A stretch of DNA of 21,290 nt from CAZMHL01 sp045605445 (GTDB taxonomy: Bacteria > Bacillota > Clostridia > RGIG6154): NCBI GenBank assembly GCA_045605445.1, contig JAZUPZ010000001.1:1-21290 (forward strand), written 5' to 3'. Below are positions 13,698 through 21,290 of this stretch, in pieces (position 1 is the stretch's first letter; each line of letters begins with the position of its first letter). Made by a program: the position numbers and the translations under genes. The notes under the pieces were generated by a model, which saw nothing but the letters and a program-made list of their open reading frames with translations, did not search any database and was not told where the DNA came from.

Positions 13698-15245
13698 TTA
13701 TTTGTTATCAAGCGGCTTCATTGTTGGGAACAGGAGAACGTCGCGGATTGCGGCAGAGTCGGTTAAAAGCATACACATACGGTCAATTCCAAAGCCGATG
13801 CCGCCCGTTGGAGGCATACCGATTTCAAGGGCATTAAGGAAGTCCTCATCGGTTGTGTTTGCTTCATCGTCGCCCTGAGCAAGGAGCTCTTCCTGAGCCT
13901 TGAAGCGTTCTCTCTGGTCAATAGGGTCATTAAGCTCAGAATAAGCGTTTGCCATTTCCCAGCCATTCATAAAGAACTCAAAGCGTTCTGTATATTTCGG
14001 ATTTTCCGGTTTCTTCTTGGTAAGAGGAGAAATTTCGATAGGATGGTCCATAACAAAGGTTGGCTGAATAAGATGTTCTTCTGCAAATTCTTCGAAGAAG
14101 AGGGCAAGAATGTCGCCTTTTTTATGTCTGTCTTCATATTCAACGTGTTTTTCATCGGCAATTGCCTTTGCTTCTTCTGTGGTTTTAATTTCGTCAAAGT
14201 CAACGCCGGCATATTTTTTAACGGCTTCAACCATTGTAATTCTTTCAAAGGGTTTACCAAGGTCCATTTCAATACCGTTGTAAACAATTTTTGTTGTTCC
14301 CAGAACCTCCTGAGCAACGTGGCGGTAAAGATTTTCCGTAAGGTCCATCATACCGTGATAGTCGGTATAAGCCTGATAAAGCTCCATAAGGGTAAATTCA
14401 GGGTTATGTCTTGTATCAAGGCCTTCGTTTCTGAAAACTCTGCCGATTTCGTAAACTCTTTCCAGTCCGCCTACGATAAGTCTCTTTAAGTAAAGCTCGA
14501 GAGAAATTCTCAGCTTAAAGTCTTCATCGAGAGCATTAAAGTGAGTTTCAAAAGGTCTTGCAGCAGCTCCGCCCGCATTTGTAACGAGCATAGGAGTTTC
14601 AACCTCCATAAAACCGAGAGTATCAAGATATTTTCTGATAGCAGTAATAATTTTTGAACGTTTGATAAAGGTGTCTTTAACGTCTTCGTTCATAATAAGG
14701 TCAACATATCTCTGTCTGTAACGAAGGTCGGTATTTGTCATACCGTGGAACTTTTCGGGGAGAATCTGAAGTGATTTTGTAAGAAGCGTAATTTTTGTAG
14801 CTCTTACGGAAATTTCTCCTGTCTGAGTTGTGAAAACCTCACCCTCAGCACCAACGATATCGCCGATATCAAACTTTTTAAAGCGGTTATATTCCTCTTC
14901 ACCGAAAATGTCTTTTTTAACGAAAAGCTGAATCTGACCTTCTTTATCCTGAATATGAGCAAAGCCTACCTTACCCATGCTTCTTTTTGACATAATTCTG
15001 CCTGCAACGGTAACAGTCTGTCCGTCGAGAACAGAAATTTTTGCTTCGATAGTTTCCGTTTCCTCGCTGCCTCTTTTTGTAATTTCGCGCATTTCGGTTG
15101 AGCCAACCTCTTTAATTTGCGCAGAGTTGTGAGTACGGTCAAATTTTGTAATTACAAAGGGATCTCTGCCTTCAGCCTGAAGCTCTGCAAATTTTTCCCT
15201 TTTAATCTGCAATATTTCATTAAGCTCTTTTACGTTTTCTGCCAT
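13698..15245 (-). CDS. lysS: lysyl-tRNA synthetase, class II
   Basis: 515 residues, start ATG 15243-15245 with GGAG 8 bases upstream. It charges tRNA-Lys with lysine using ATP in the cytoplasm. N-terminal OB-fold anticodon-binding domain about 60-160 (VAGRIMSKRSMGKVGFAHIQ), then the class II core: motif 1 around GFMEVETPMLVTNAGGAAARP (211-231), motif 2 GRVFRNEGLDTRHNPEFTLM (268-287) and motif 3 GIGFGIDRMCMLL (about 483-495). Full family length and all motifs intact. The last 22-base block before the stop is duplicated at 11050-11071, so the C-terminal codons may have been re-supplied by an inserted element without loss of function. Divergent from nrdR. Confidence 0.97.
   Translation of the reverse strand: MAENVKELNEILQIKREKFAELQAEGRDPFVITKFDRTHNSAQIKEVGSTEMREITKRGSEETETIEAKISVLDGQTVTVAGRIMSKRSMGKVGFAHIQDKEGQIQLFVKKDIFGEEEYNRFKKFDIGDIVGAEGEVFTTQTGEISVRATKITLLTKSLQILPEKFHGMTNTDLRYRQRYVDLIMNEDVKDTFIKRSKIITAIRKYLDTLGFMEVETPMLVTNAGGAAARPFETHFNALDEDFKLRISLELYLKRLIVGGLERVYEIGRVFRNEGLDTRHNPEFTLMELYQAYTDYHGMMDLTENLYRHVAQEVLGTTKIVYNGIEMDLGKPFERITMVEAVKKYAGVDFDEIKTTEEAKAIADEKHVEYEDRHKKGDILALFFEEFAEEHLIQPTFVMDHPIEISPLTKKKPENPKYTERFEFFMNGWEMANAYSELNDPIDQRERFKAQEELLAQGDDEANTTDEDFLNALEIGMPPTGGIGFGIDRMCMLLTDSAAIRDVLLFPTMKPLDNK
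13705..13726. repeat. lysS-internal copy of the 22-bp direct repeat (putative att site, proximal)
   Basis: Identical to 11050-11071. It encodes the end of LysS (TMKPLD). The two copies bracket about 2.65 kb holding only the KAP NTPase. Confidence 0.75.
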
Positions 15246-15277
15246 TTGTAAAACTCCAATCTTACATAATTATATCT

Positions 15278-15306
15278 ATTATATTACAAAATCCGCAAAA
15301 AGTAAA
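15278..15306 (-). promoter_or_regulatory. lysS promoter
   Basis: On the minus strand TTTACT (15301-15306), 17 bases, TATAAT (15278-15283). A second TATAAT at 15269-15274 has no matching -35. Confidence 0.7.
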
Positions 15307-15326
15307 TACAAATTTACCCAAAAGAC

Positions 15327-15355
15327 TTGCAATTTAAGGGTAATTTTGCTAAAAT
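15327..15355 (+). promoter_or_regulatory. nrdR promoter
   Basis: TTGCAA (15327-15332), 17 bases, TAAAAT (15350-15355). It lies 20 bases from the lysS -35, so the two genes share a compact divergent promoter region. It also rules out the longer nrdR frame starting at 15346. Confidence 0.7.
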
Positions 15356-15390
15356 TAAATAAAAAGAAGCTCCGAAAGGGAGGAAAAATT

Positions 15391-15864
15391 ATGAAATGTC
15401 CTTTCTGCGGTTATGAAGACAGTAAGGTTATAGATTCAAGACCTACTGACGAGGGAACCATAATCAGAAGAAGAAGAGAATGCATTGAGTGCGGAAAAAG
15501 ATTTACAACCTATGAAAAGGTTGAAACAATCCCGTTAAGAGTTGTTAAGAAAGACGGCTCAAGGGAAATGTTTGATTCGGAAAAGCTTTTAAACGGAATT
15601 GCAAAAGCCTGCGAAAAACGTCTGGTAACCTCCGAGCAGATAAAGTCTATTGTTGATAAAATAGAAAACGACGCCTATTCAACCCTTGACAAGGAAATTT
15701 CAACAGTTGAGATAGGCGAAAAGGTTATGGACGCTTTAAAAGAGGTTGACGACGTTGCCTATGTTCGTTTTGCTTCTGTTTACAGACAGTTTAAGGATAT
15801 CAACACCTTTGTTGAGGAGCTTAACAGCCTTATTTTAAACAGGGATAAGAACACAAAGAATTAA
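15391..15864 (+). CDS. nrdR: transcriptional repressor NrdR
   Basis: 157 residues from ATG 15391, after GGGAGG; this start gives the universal MKCPFC N-terminus. The zinc ribbon uses Cys3, Cys6, Cys31 and Cys34 (CPFCGYEDSKVIDSRP, then RRRRECIECGKRFTTYE). An ATP-cone domain covers about 47-137 (VVKKDGSREMFDSEKL ... VDDVAYVRFASVYRQF). NrdR senses ATP/dATP and represses ribonucleotide reductase genes by binding NrdR boxes. No reductase gene is in the window, so it acts in trans. Monocistronic with its own terminator. Confidence 0.96.
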   Translation: MKCPFCGYEDSKVIDSRPTDEGTIIRRRRECIECGKRFTTYEKVETIPLRVVKKDGSREMFDSEKLLNGIAKACEKRLVTSEQIKSIVDKIENDAYSTLDKEISTVEIGEKVMDALKEVDDVAYVRFASVYRQFKDINTFVEELNSLILNRDKNTKN

Positions 15865-15874
15865 AAAGCAAAGT

Positions 15875-15904
15875 AAAAAGAGGGCGAAAGCACCTCTTTT
15901 TTTG
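15875..15904 (+). terminator. nrdR terminator
   Basis: AAAAAGAGG (15875-15883) pairs with CCTCTTTTT (15893-15901) around GCGAAAGC, itself a GNRA-like tetraloop stem, followed by TTT. Confidence 0.85.
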
Positions 15905-15982
15905 TTACCCTTAAAAAGATAAATGCCGTAGGAAAGGGTTTTGCTGAAAACGGGAGCAACCACAAGAAGGGAAAAAATAAAT

Positions 15983-16951
15983 TTAATCATATTTTGCCTC
16001 CAGACTGAAGGAAACTCTTCTTAAGTCAAAATCAAAGCTGTTAAAAGCCTCAACGGTTAAAAAGCCCTTTCTCATTCTGCTTTTCAGATCAAGAAGGTCA
16101 ACGTTTTCTTCTGCGGTTTTTTCAAGGAGCTTTTTGCAACCGTAGGTTACCCGGTATTTTGTTTTTTCGTTCCCGGAAAGATGAAGAATAATATGTGCTT
16201 TTTTCCCGTCGAAGGAAATTTTTGAGGGAGCCGAGGATTCTATTTCAAAGGTTTTACCCGATGCTTCAAAATGGCTCAGGGGAAGGTTTCCCTTTAAAAT
16301 TCGGCAGAAGAAAACCTCATGAGGAGAAAGCTCCATAACCGGCTTTTTGTCTTTAAGAACAATTCCGCCGCCGCTGCTGCCTCCCGTAGTTGAGGAAACA
16401 GGAATAAGAACGGTTTCCCTTGAAAGAAAGTCGTGAGCCGTAAGACTTTCGTAAAAGCTCTGGTTTTCGTTCGAGTAAAGCATTTCAAAATATTTTGCCG
16501 GGTTCAGCTCAAAGGGCGAGGAGAGAGATTTAAGATAGTCTTCGGGGTTTTCAGCAACAGTAAGGTATGCCGAGGGGCGGATTTCAATTCCCGATAAAAT
16601 TTCCTCAAAGCCTTTCAAGCCGTCCTCTGCCAGCTCTTTTGAAAAAACGAAAAGGCAAACATGGGAAAGGTCGGCAGTTTTTGAAATTTTGCTGTTAAGC
16701 TTGTCGGCAGCAAGGAAAAAGTTGTCCTCAAAAATTTTAACGCTGTAAAGGGAAAAGGCTTCGTCCTCCTGCTCGGCGTCTGCCTCCTTATCCCCGGAAA
16801 TGTTAAGGGGCAGGGCAAGCTGAAAGGTGTAAGCCCCCTTTTCCGCTCCCACTGCCATAACATAGGTCATATCGTCAACCTCCCTCGAATCGAAACAGCT
16901 GCATAAAAAAAGAGGGGAAATGACAATTAAAAGAGTTATAAGTTTTTTCAA
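15983..16951 (-). CDS. gerC: spore germination lipoprotein, Ger(x)C family
   Basis: 322 residues with a TTG start at 16949-16951, backed by AAGGAGG 8 bases upstream; it overlaps the gerB stop (TTGA). Signal peptide with lipobox L16-C-S-C19, so it is attached to the membrane by Cys19. It continues FDSREVDDMTYVMAVGAEKG, the typical start of mature Ger(x)C proteins. Family members are the C subunit of GerA-type germinant receptors in the spore inner membrane. At 322 residues it is shorter than the usual 360-400. Last gene of gerA-gerB-gerC. Confidence 0.9.
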   Translation of the reverse strand: MKKLITLLIVISPLFLCSCFDSREVDDMTYVMAVGAEKGAYTFQLALPLNISGDKEADAEQEDEAFSLYSVKIFEDNFFLAADKLNSKISKTADLSHVCLFVFSKELAEDGLKGFEEILSGIEIRPSAYLTVAENPEDYLKSLSSPFELNPAKYFEMLYSNENQSFYESLTAHDFLSRETVLIPVSSTTGGSSGGGIVLKDKKPVMELSPHEVFFCRILKGNLPLSHFEASGKTFEIESSAPSKISFDGKKAHIILHLSGNEKTKYRVTYGCKKLLEKTAEENVDLLDLKSRMRKGFLTVEAFNSFDFDLRRVSFSLEAKYD

Positions 16952-17925
16952 GTTTTATGCCTCCTTATAAACAAAGGAAATATAATCATTAAAATAAGAA
17001 TAAAGGGAACAAAATTGCTGAAAAGCCTGTCAAGAAGCGGAAAGGCGGCAATTGTTCCAACGGGCAGGGTGAGAAACTTTTCGTTTCCCGCTCCCGTACT
17101 GTCGCAAAAGCATTTGCAGGCAAAATAAAGAATTGCCGAAAGGTAAAGAAAAACCGAAATGCTGAAAAGCAAAAGGAAAACAAGGTCAATCCTCTGAAAA
17201 AAGCTTTTTATTTTAATAAGCCGTATAAGCATAAACATGGGCATTATGCGGGAGCTGTCAAAGCCTGCCATAACAAAGGAAAGGCAAACAATGAGAAAAA
17301 GAACAAAGGATATTGAAAACGAGGTATAAAAAATACTTTTGAAATCCTTTTTATTTTCAAGCACCGGCGGGAGAAGATAGTAAATAATACACTCTCCCGG
17401 AACCGCAAAAAGAACAGCTCCGTGCTTTAAAAGCGCCTTTGTTGAACCAAAAAAGGGCAGGAGCAGGCGGGGGTTGAAGTTTTTAAAGGCAAGGGTAACA
17501 AGCAGGGCGCATACAAAGTAAACAAGGGGCACGAAAAAACCGCATAGTCTTCCTATTGCCTTAAGCCCTCTTGAGGAAGTGTAAATCATTCCTGCAGCAA
17601 GAAGGAGAACCGTAAACCATATGGGGGTACGGTTGAAAAACATTTCCTTTATAACGCCGGCGTATTCATAAACCGTAAAGGAAAGATAAAGGGTAAGAAA
17701 AGCCCAGATAACAAAAAGAATAATCTTTCCGGGTTTTTTCCTTTCCGCCTCTCTGCCCTTTAAAAGAAAAACAATAAGATGGGGCAGGAAAACCGCGGCA
17801 ACTATAAGGGCAACGTTGGTTACCGCCGCCCTTTTAAAAAGATAAGGAGTTAAAAGAAAAAGCTTGGCACAGAGAAGGTTTATCATAAGATAAATTCCTT
17901 CTCTTTTTTTCAGTTTATAGTTCAT
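16948..17925 (-). CDS. gerB: spore germination permease, GerAB family
   Basis: 325 residues, start chosen at ATG 17923-17925 because it overlaps the gerA stop (ATGA) and has GAGG nine bases upstream; an ATG three codons earlier directly abuts that site. About nine to ten hydrophobic segments, APC-superfamily (GerAB/ArcD/ProY) type, beginning LKKREGIYLMINLLCAKLFL. The B subunit is the amino-acid or ligand-binding membrane part of the germinant receptor. Translationally coupled at both ends, as expected for subunits made in fixed ratio. Confidence 0.9.
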   Translation of the reverse strand: MNYKLKKREGIYLMINLLCAKLFLLTPYLFKRAAVTNVALIVAAVFLPHLIVFLLKGREAERKKPGKIILFVIWAFLTLYLSFTVYEYAGVIKEMFFNRTPIWFTVLLLAAGMIYTSSRGLKAIGRLCGFFVPLVYFVCALLVTLAFKNFNPRLLLPFFGSTKALLKHGAVLFAVPGECIIYYLLPPVLENKKDFKSIFYTSFSISFVLFLIVCLSFVMAGFDSSRIMPMFMLIRLIKIKSFFQRIDLVFLLLFSISVFLYLSAILYFACKCFCDSTGAGNEKFLTLPVGTIAAFPLLDRLFSNFVPFILILMIIFPLFIRRHKT

Positions 17926-19487
17926 TTGTCCCATCCTCTGCTTATTTTGTCCTGAATTCTTATTTTTTCCGGCTTAACAAAGCCGTGCCTTTTTTCTCTT
18001 TTCCATACGGGGAAGGGAAGGAAGGTTCTTAAAAAGCTGTCGTCCCCGTCGCTTGCAGTGGAAAAAAGGGAAACTCCCAGAGAGCTTGTGGTGCAAAGGG
18101 AGGCGGCGTTTAAAAACAGTCCCAGGGCAACCCCGAAAAAGCCCATAACCGCTCCCAGAGCAATGTAAAAATATCTTAAATAGCGCAGGCACATATTAAG
18201 AGAATAGCTGGGAGTAGCAAAGGAGCCTATTCCCGTAACCGCAACAACGATTATTGCAATGGGGGAAACCAGATTTGCCGAAACCGCCGCATCGCCTATT
18301 ATAAGAGCCCCGATAATGCCGAGGGTTGAGCCTATGGAGGAGGGAACCCTTATGCTTGCCTCTCTTATAACGTCGAAGGCAATTTCCATAATTAAAAGCT
18401 CAACAAAGGCGGGAAAGGGAACCGACTCTCTCGAGGCCTCAATGGCAAAAAGCAGATCGGTAGGAATCATTTCCCGGTGAAAGTTGATAATTGAAATATA
18501 AAGTCCGGGAAGAAGAAAGGAGCAGAATATTCCTATTATTCTTATAAGCTTCATAAGTCCCGCAAAGGGGAAACGAACGTATTTGTCCTCAACGGTTGTG
18601 AAAAACTCGAAAAGGGTAACGGGGCATATCAGGGCGAAGGGGCTCCCGTGAAGAATAAGAACAATTTTTCCTTCCACGAGGGCGTTTGCCGCCTTGTCGG
18701 GACGTTCGGTTGTGAGCATCTGGGGCATAAGGGAAAAGGTTGAATCTTCAATAAACTGTTCAAGCTCGCCCGCCTGAAAAACATAGTCGGCATTTATGCC
18801 GTTAAGCCTCCTGCGCATTTCCCTTACAAGCGCCCTGTTAACAATTCCGTCAATATAAAGAAGTCCGCAGGGGGTACGGCTTACCTTGCCTACGTTTATG
18901 CTTTCGCAGATAAGCTTTTCCTGCCTTAAATTCTTTCTTACGAGGGAAATGTTTATTTTGTAATTTTCAATAAAAGCCTCGTGAGGCCCGTAAATAACCG
19001 ATTCGGTTATGGGCGCGTCAATCCCTCTTCTTGCCCAGGATTTAACGTCGCAGGTAAAAGCCCTTTCAATTCCGTCAACAAAAAGAACGCAGTCGCCCAG
19101 GTTAACCGAGTCGGCAACCTTTTCAAAATCCTCCGCCTCGCTGAGCTGATTTAAAACCAGAAGCGTGTCCTTTATTTTTTCATAGGAAATGTCCTTGTTT
19201 TTAAGGAGCATAAGCGGGGCAAGAATGTTTTCGTTAACAACCTCGGTTAAAATCATATTTTCAATAAAAACTATAAAGGCGGCTCTTCCTCCGGCGGAAA
19301 ATTCTCTTATTTTAATGTCGCAGCTCAAGCCGGAAGAGAAAATCTCCTTTACGGTTTCAAGGTTTTTTTCAAGCTTTGGGAAAACCTTTGGATATTTTCT
19401 TTCTCCCGGGGTAAGGGTTTGTTTTTCATCGTCCATGGAAAAGACTTTTTTCGGCGGTGTATAGGTAAATAAATTTTTAATATTCAT
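17922..19487 (-). CDS. gerA: spore germination protein, GerA family (A subunit)
   Basis: About 521 residues from ATG 19485-19487. The N-terminal soluble domain includes LEKNLETVKEIF and DIKIREFSAGG. Diagnostic GerA segments follow: ERPDKAANALVEGKIVLILH, ESVPFPAFVELLIMEIAFDV, REASIRVPSSIG and IIGDAAVSANLVSPIAIIVV, with four to five membrane helices. It forms the A subunit of the germinant receptor that triggers ion release in spores. The start is uncertain: in-frame ATGs at 19514 and 19523 also exist and none has a good ribosome-binding site. Longer versions would add atypical sequence. Expected to be forespore-expressed, but I found no clear sigma-G promoter. Confidence 0.92.
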   Translation of the reverse strand: MNIKNLFTYTPPKKVFSMDDEKQTLTPGERKYPKVFPKLEKNLETVKEIFSSGLSCDIKIREFSAGGRAAFIVFIENMILTEVVNENILAPLMLLKNKDISYEKIKDTLLVLNQLSEAEDFEKVADSVNLGDCVLFVDGIERAFTCDVKSWARRGIDAPITESVIYGPHEAFIENYKINISLVRKNLRQEKLICESINVGKVSRTPCGLLYIDGIVNRALVREMRRRLNGINADYVFQAGELEQFIEDSTFSLMPQMLTTERPDKAANALVEGKIVLILHGSPFALICPVTLFEFFTTVEDKYVRFPFAGLMKLIRIIGIFCSFLLPGLYISIINFHREMIPTDLLFAIEASRESVPFPAFVELLIMEIAFDVIREASIRVPSSIGSTLGIIGALIIGDAAVSANLVSPIAIIVVAVTGIGSFATPSYSLNMCLRYLRYFYIALGAVMGFFGVALGLFLNAASLCTTSSLGVSLFSTASDGDDSFLRTFLPFPVWKREKRHGFVKPEKIRIQDKISRGWDK

Positions 19488-19608
19488 ATTTTTATAATCT
19501 GCAAATAAAAGCATATTATTCATAATTGTGCCAAAAAGAGAATACATATTTAAAAAGAAATATGTTCGGGAGGTAATGTCCCCTGAAAGGAAAGGAAAAG
19601 GTAAAAAT

Positions 19609-21153
19609 ATGGAAATTGAATTGAAAAAAGAAGATATAGTTTTAAACAAAAAAGTTGCTGTAAGAAAAATCAGGGTACCCGTTGAGGCAGACATTATTGT
19701 GCCCGATTCAAAACCGGATATAGAACGTGTGCTCCAGGTTGATGCGGGATGTATAACGGGAAAGGTTGAAATTCAGGAGGAAAGGGTTTTAATTCCTCTT
19801 GACGTTAATTTTCAGATAATGTATATGCCCGAAAGCGGCGAGGTAAGGGGAATAAGCAACAAGGTTCAGCTTACCGACGTGGCGGAGGTTAAAAACATAA
19901 GCAAAAATATGAAGGCGTCTTATGTGTCAGAGGTTGAAAACGTTTCCTATACCCTTCTTAACGGAAGAAAAATTTCCGTAAGGGCAGAGGTTGCGGTAAG
20001 CCTTTGCGTTCTTGGGGAAAAGGAATATAAAATGCTCTGCTCGGCTGAAGCTGAGGGAATTGAAATAAAAACAAAGCCAGTTTCCTTTATAAAGTCAGAT
20101 TTGTGCTTTACAAAGGAGTTTTCCCTGAAAGAGAAAATCGTAATTCCAATAACAACCCCCTCTGCCTCCGAGGTGCTGAGAGTTTTTGCAAAGGTTGGGG
20201 AAATTGACCATAAAATTATAAATAATAAAGCCATTGTTAAGGGCGAATGTGTTATATGCGCTGTTTATACCGATAAGGTTTCCCTGGAGGTAAAAACAAA
20301 AAGCATAAGCGTTCCTTTTACCGAAATTGCCGACACGGAGGGAATTAACGGCGATATGTATACCAGGGTAGACGTAAAGGCGGCAAACACCTCCTTTGAA
20401 TGTGAAACCGACGGGGACGGGGAAATAAGAATAATTAACGCTGCTGCCGACTGCTACATAAGAGTTTGCGCTGTGGATACAGAAGAGGCTCAGGCAGTTT
20501 GCGACTGTTACAGCGTTAAAAATAATATAAAGCTTGAAAAAAGCGAACTTGATCTCGATGTTCTCATCTGCGATTTTTCCGAACAGCTCAGTATAAAGGA
20601 AAAGCTTTTCACTCCTGATGACTCCCCCGAAATAAAACAGATTTACGACGTTATGTGCGATGCTTATGTTAACGGGGTTGAAATTTCGGGGAGTGGCGGA
20701 GAAATAAAGGGAAGGGTTGACGCCTACCTGCTTTATGTGACCGACGATAAGGAAACCCCCGTGGGCATGATTAAAAAGGAAATAGAATTTTCAAAATTCA
20801 TTCCCTTTGAAGGTGATGGCGACTGCGTAGCCGAGCTGGACGCCTCTGCAACAAACGCTTCCTTTACTCTTAATGCGGGCAACTGTGCCGAGGTAAGATG
20901 TACTGTAAATTTAAAGGGCGTTGTAACAAAGCCCCTTGTATATAATGTAATTTCCGATATAAACGAAGACGAATCGGAACATAAAATGCCGGAAGCTGCC
21001 TCTCTTACCGTTTATTTTGTTCAGGAAAACGACACTCTCTGGTCAATTGCCAAGCATTATATGACAACGGTTGATTTAATAAAATCCGCCAACGACCTTG
21101 AAGGCGAAGCTCTTGCTGTTGGCAGACAACTGTTGATACCTAAATACAGATAA
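19609..21153 (+). CDS. sipL: SipL-like spore-coat morphogenesis protein (DUF3794 repeats plus LysM)
   Basis: 514 residues from ATG 19609 with GGAAAAGG about 8 bases upstream; an ATG at 19576 has its GGGAGG too close and adds a basic stretch. The N-terminus (VRKIRVPVEADIIVPDSKPD) and IERVLQVDA are the DUF3794 (SPOCS) signature, and further DUF3794-like blocks follow at about 150-270 and 340-450. The last 50 residues are a LysM domain (VYFVQENDTLWSIAKHYM ... GRQLLIPKYR). In Clostridioides difficile this architecture is SipL, which binds the coat ATPase SpoIVA through its LysM domain and encases the spore. Divergent from the germination operon, so a sporulation role fits. Orthology is inferred from architecture. 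Confidence 0.85.
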   Translation: MEIELKKEDIVLNKKVAVRKIRVPVEADIIVPDSKPDIERVLQVDAGCITGKVEIQEERVLIPLDVNFQIMYMPESGEVRGISNKVQLTDVAEVKNISKNMKASYVSEVENVSYTLLNGRKISVRAEVAVSLCVLGEKEYKMLCSAEAEGIEIKTKPVSFIKSDLCFTKEFSLKEKIVIPITTPSASEVLRVFAKVGEIDHKIINNKAIVKGECVICAVYTDKVSLEVKTKSISVPFTEIADTEGINGDMYTRVDVKAANTSFECETDGDGEIRIINAAADCYIRVCAVDTEEAQAVCDCYSVKNNIKLEKSELDLDVLICDFSEQLSIKEKLFTPDDSPEIKQIYDVMCDAYVNGVEISGSGGEIKGRVDAYLLYVTDDKETPVGMIKKEIEFSKFIPFEGDGDCVAELDASATNASFTLNAGNCAEVRCTVNLKGVVTKPLVYNVISDINEDESEHKMPEAASLTVYFVQENDTLWSIAKHYMTTVDLIKSANDLEGEALAVGRQLLIPKYR

Positions 21154-21221
21154 AAAGGGGATGTTAAAAAAGTCCGGAACGTCAAAAGGCTGTTTTTGTT
21201 CTATGAAAGACACAGTAAATA

Positions 21222-21287
21222 TAAAAATTTAACCAAATGTAGAAAAACCTCAATTTCTTGAGGTTTTTCCTTGTTTTTATGCCTTTT
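21222..21287 (+). repeat. AACCAAATGTAG hairpin repeat, copy 2, doubling as terminator of sipL
   Basis: AACCAAATGTAG (21231-21242), then AAAAACCTCAA (21243-21253)/TTGAGGTTTTT (21258-21268), an 11-bp perfect stem with loop TTTC, a T-rich tail and ATGCCTTTT. It matches 8662-8727 in inverted orientation. The stem differs there by a paired C-G to T-A exchange. Confidence 0.7.
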
Positions 21288-21290
21288 GAC

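Noticed and set aside
19576..19608. Earlier start of the SipL-like protein
   Set aside because: Its GGGAGG is only two to three bases from the ATG and the added residues are atypical; 19609 has better spacing.

Overview
The window looks like chromosome from an endospore-forming, S-layer-bearing member of the Clostridia (low-GC Firmicutes). The evidence is the sporulation pair yabP-yabQ, a three-gene GerA-type germinant receptor, a SipL-like DUF3794/LysM spore-coat protein, an SLH-domain surface protein, NrdR, AT-rich intergenic DNA with sigma-A promoters, strong intrinsic terminators and several TTG starts. No rRNA, tRNA or CRISPR array was seen.

Layout. 1-356 (+) is the C-terminal end of a phage-type replisome-organiser protein, convergent with a small secreted protein (400-1017, -). 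1121-5318 (+) is a large SLH surface protein with a strong promoter and a roughly 245-nt highly structured leader; the end of that leader can fold in two mutually exclusive ways, one of which hides the ribosome-binding site. 5542-7064 (+) is yabP-yabQ-divIC-S1 protein, the gene order known from Bacillus subtilis. 7273-8325 (-) is a YabE-like DUF348/G5/3D cell-wall protein. 8783-9992 (-) is a ccdA-tlpA thiol-redox operon. 13698-15245 (-) is lysS, divergent from nrdR (15391-15864, +). 15983-19487 (-) is gerA-gerB-gerC, divergent from the SipL-like gene (19609-21153, +).

Accessory region. Between ccdA and lysS (about 10020-13726) the DNA changes character: related hairpins, a duplicated noncoding module, a 43-bp tandem repeat, a small ribbon-helix-helix gene with a promoter inside a palindrome, and a stand-alone KAP-family P-loop NTPase. 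The last 22 bases of the repeatable lysS 3' end are duplicated exactly at 11050-11071, on the far side of the NTPase gene. This resembles an attachment-site duplication left by an element of about 2.65 kb that inserted at the 3' end of lysS and carries the NTPase but no visible integrase. Three helically phased GGCGTA repeats lie just inside the lysS-proximal edge.

The two most notable candidates are (a) the bistable leader of the SLH gene and (b) the lysS-associated KAP NTPase element. Two families of terminator-like hairpin repeats also occur in gene-flanking positions, and both show compensatory base changes between copies.
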